A program made the position numbers and the translations under genes. Below the pieces are notes generated by a model, which worked only from the letters and a program-made list of their open reading frames with translations, made no database searches and was not told the origin of the DNA. Positions 63,107-64,000 of a stretch of 64,000 nt of DNA are shown one piece after another. The DNA comes from Deltaproteobacteria bacterium (lineage in GTDB: Bacteria; Myxococcota_A; Polyangia; HGW-17; SLPX01), in NCBI GenBank assembly GCA_021162935.1, contig JAGGXR010000014.1, positions 53,884-117,883 of the forward strand, in the 5' to 3' direction. Position 1 is the first letter of the stretch; each line of letters opens with the position of its first letter.

Positions 63107-64000
63107 GCGCCAACACGCAGTCACCTGCGCCTCCCAGCCGACGTTCGATCCTCGATCTGACGCACGACGAAGCGCGGAGCTTCCTGCTGAAAGCCGAGAG
63201 CTATTGCAGTTTGGACTTGCCGCCGTATATCGACTTTGCCGGTTTGATCGCCGGGGTAGATAGGGTTCTGCACGGCAAGAAACTGGCTGACTTGAGCAAG
63301 TCGAAGCCGAGAGATCACGAAGACGTCAACTACACCATCCTCCACAACAAGGACGGCAGGTATGCGTGGCGACCGTTTCAACTGATCCATCCCGCCCTCT
63401 ATGTTTCGCTCGTCCACGCTATTACCGAAGGCGATAAGTGGAAGCTGATACGTGAGCGTTTCAAGGAATTCGCAGACATCGACAAGATACGTTGCCTGAG
63501 TCTGCCAATGGTTTCGGCCTCCAACCAGAAAGACAGGGCCGAACAAGTCTCGCATTGGTGGCATGAGGTGGAGCAGCGTTCCATCGAGATGTCTCTCGAC
63601 TATGACTACCTAATCGAAACCGATATCACAGACTGCTACGGCGCCATCTACACACACTCGATTGCCTGGGCGTTGCACGGCAAGTCCGAAGCAAAACAGA
63701 ATCGCCGGGACCAGAGTCTCATTGGCAATGTCATTGACGCCCATATTCGGGATATGCGCCACAGCCAAACCAACGGCATCCCACAGGGATCGGTGCTGAT
63801 GGATTTTGTCGCAGAGATGGTGCTTGGCTTCGCCGACCTTAAGCTATATGACCGCCTGCGGGCAGACGAAATTACGGATTACCGAATCCTGCGCTACCGC
63901 GATGACTACCGAGTCTTTGTCAACAGCCCACACGTCGGCGAGGCCATCGTCAAGTTGATAACTGAAGTGACGGCGGACCTTGGCTTGAAGCTCAGCCCCA
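63103..64000 (+). CDS. Reverse transcriptase, probably defence-associated (3' partial)
   Basis: An open frame of 299 codons from ATG 63103 (overlapping the hsdS stop as ATGA) to the window end, so the C-terminus is missing. RT motifs are visible: motif A LIETDITDCYGAIYTHS (D174), motif B NGIPQGSVLMDF (PQGS 227-230) and motif C LRYRDDYRVF (YRDD 265-268, the catalytic pair), with LGLKLSP at the edge as motif D/E. There is no maturase, retron or DGR context in view. Coupling to an R-M locus suggests a DRT/UG-type antiviral RT. The UG class cannot be assigned from this fragment. Confidence 0.85.

Overview
The window is a GC-rich, densely coded stretch of chromosome. The gene content points to a Myxococcota / former Deltaproteobacteria type organism: a Hanks-type Ser/Thr kinase with a Pro-rich linker, a pseudokinase fused to GYF-like and AgmX/PglI-like C-terminal domains, a PilZ-PEGA protein, an IgGFc-binding-type surface protein, a HEAT-repeat protein, many lipoproteins and a Cys-rich repeat lipoprotein. 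It also carries topoisomerase VI (A+B) and a V-type ATPase of the bacterial E-DUF2764-A-B-D-I-K layout, both patchily distributed in bacteria. The taxonomic placement is inference from gene content only.

Layout. 1-1665: 3' part of an IgGFc-binding-domain protein. 1726-6356 (minus): a tight housekeeping cluster read as SDR epimerase, YicC, guanylate kinase, repeat lipoprotein, small lipoprotein. 6757-7749: secreted lipoprotein. 7764-7869: two sets of short tandem repeats between convergent genes. 7985-9555 (minus): ECF sigma factor and zinc-finger anti-sigma. 9626-10735: alanine dehydrogenase. 11072-14412 (minus): topoisomerase VI B then A. 14683-15108: Bor-like lipoprotein. 15514-22409 (plus): Gld-type ABC exporter (ATPase, permease, GldG-like, DUF4340).

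22640-28740 looks like an acquired island. A broken formylglycine-generating-enzyme fragment lies on the left. Then come an unrecognised 457-aa gene, a SNF2 helicase (1-nt stop/start overlap) and a SWIM zinc-finger protein with a histone-H1-like Lys/Ala/Pro tail, plus a small ORF. A transposase C-terminal remnant lies on the right. This is the best candidate for a little-described system in the interior of the window.

29038-33000 (plus): membrane protein, thioredoxin, conserved small protein, PdxJ, bifunctional NAD(P)HX repair enzyme. 33030-37310 (minus): HEAT-repeat protein and pseudokinase. 37504-39341 (plus): MlaD-like protein and PqiC-like lipoprotein. 39361-44234 (minus): PLP-dependent deaminase-like enzyme, DapA, Ser/Thr kinase, lipoprotein. 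44339-50112 (plus): YbjN, Tmk, metallo-hydrolase, PilZ-PEGA protein, Cys-rich lipoprotein. 50131-57828 (minus): complete V-ATPase operon. 57985-61255 (plus): permease with an apparent -1 frameshift at an A-run, thioredoxin-fold partner, and a tandem GILT-like lipoprotein.

61588-64000 is a second accessory region. It holds a type I R-M locus whose HsdM lacks its catalytic core, a short HsdS, and, overlapping it by ATGA, a reverse transcriptase that runs off the right edge. This looks like the start of a defence island.
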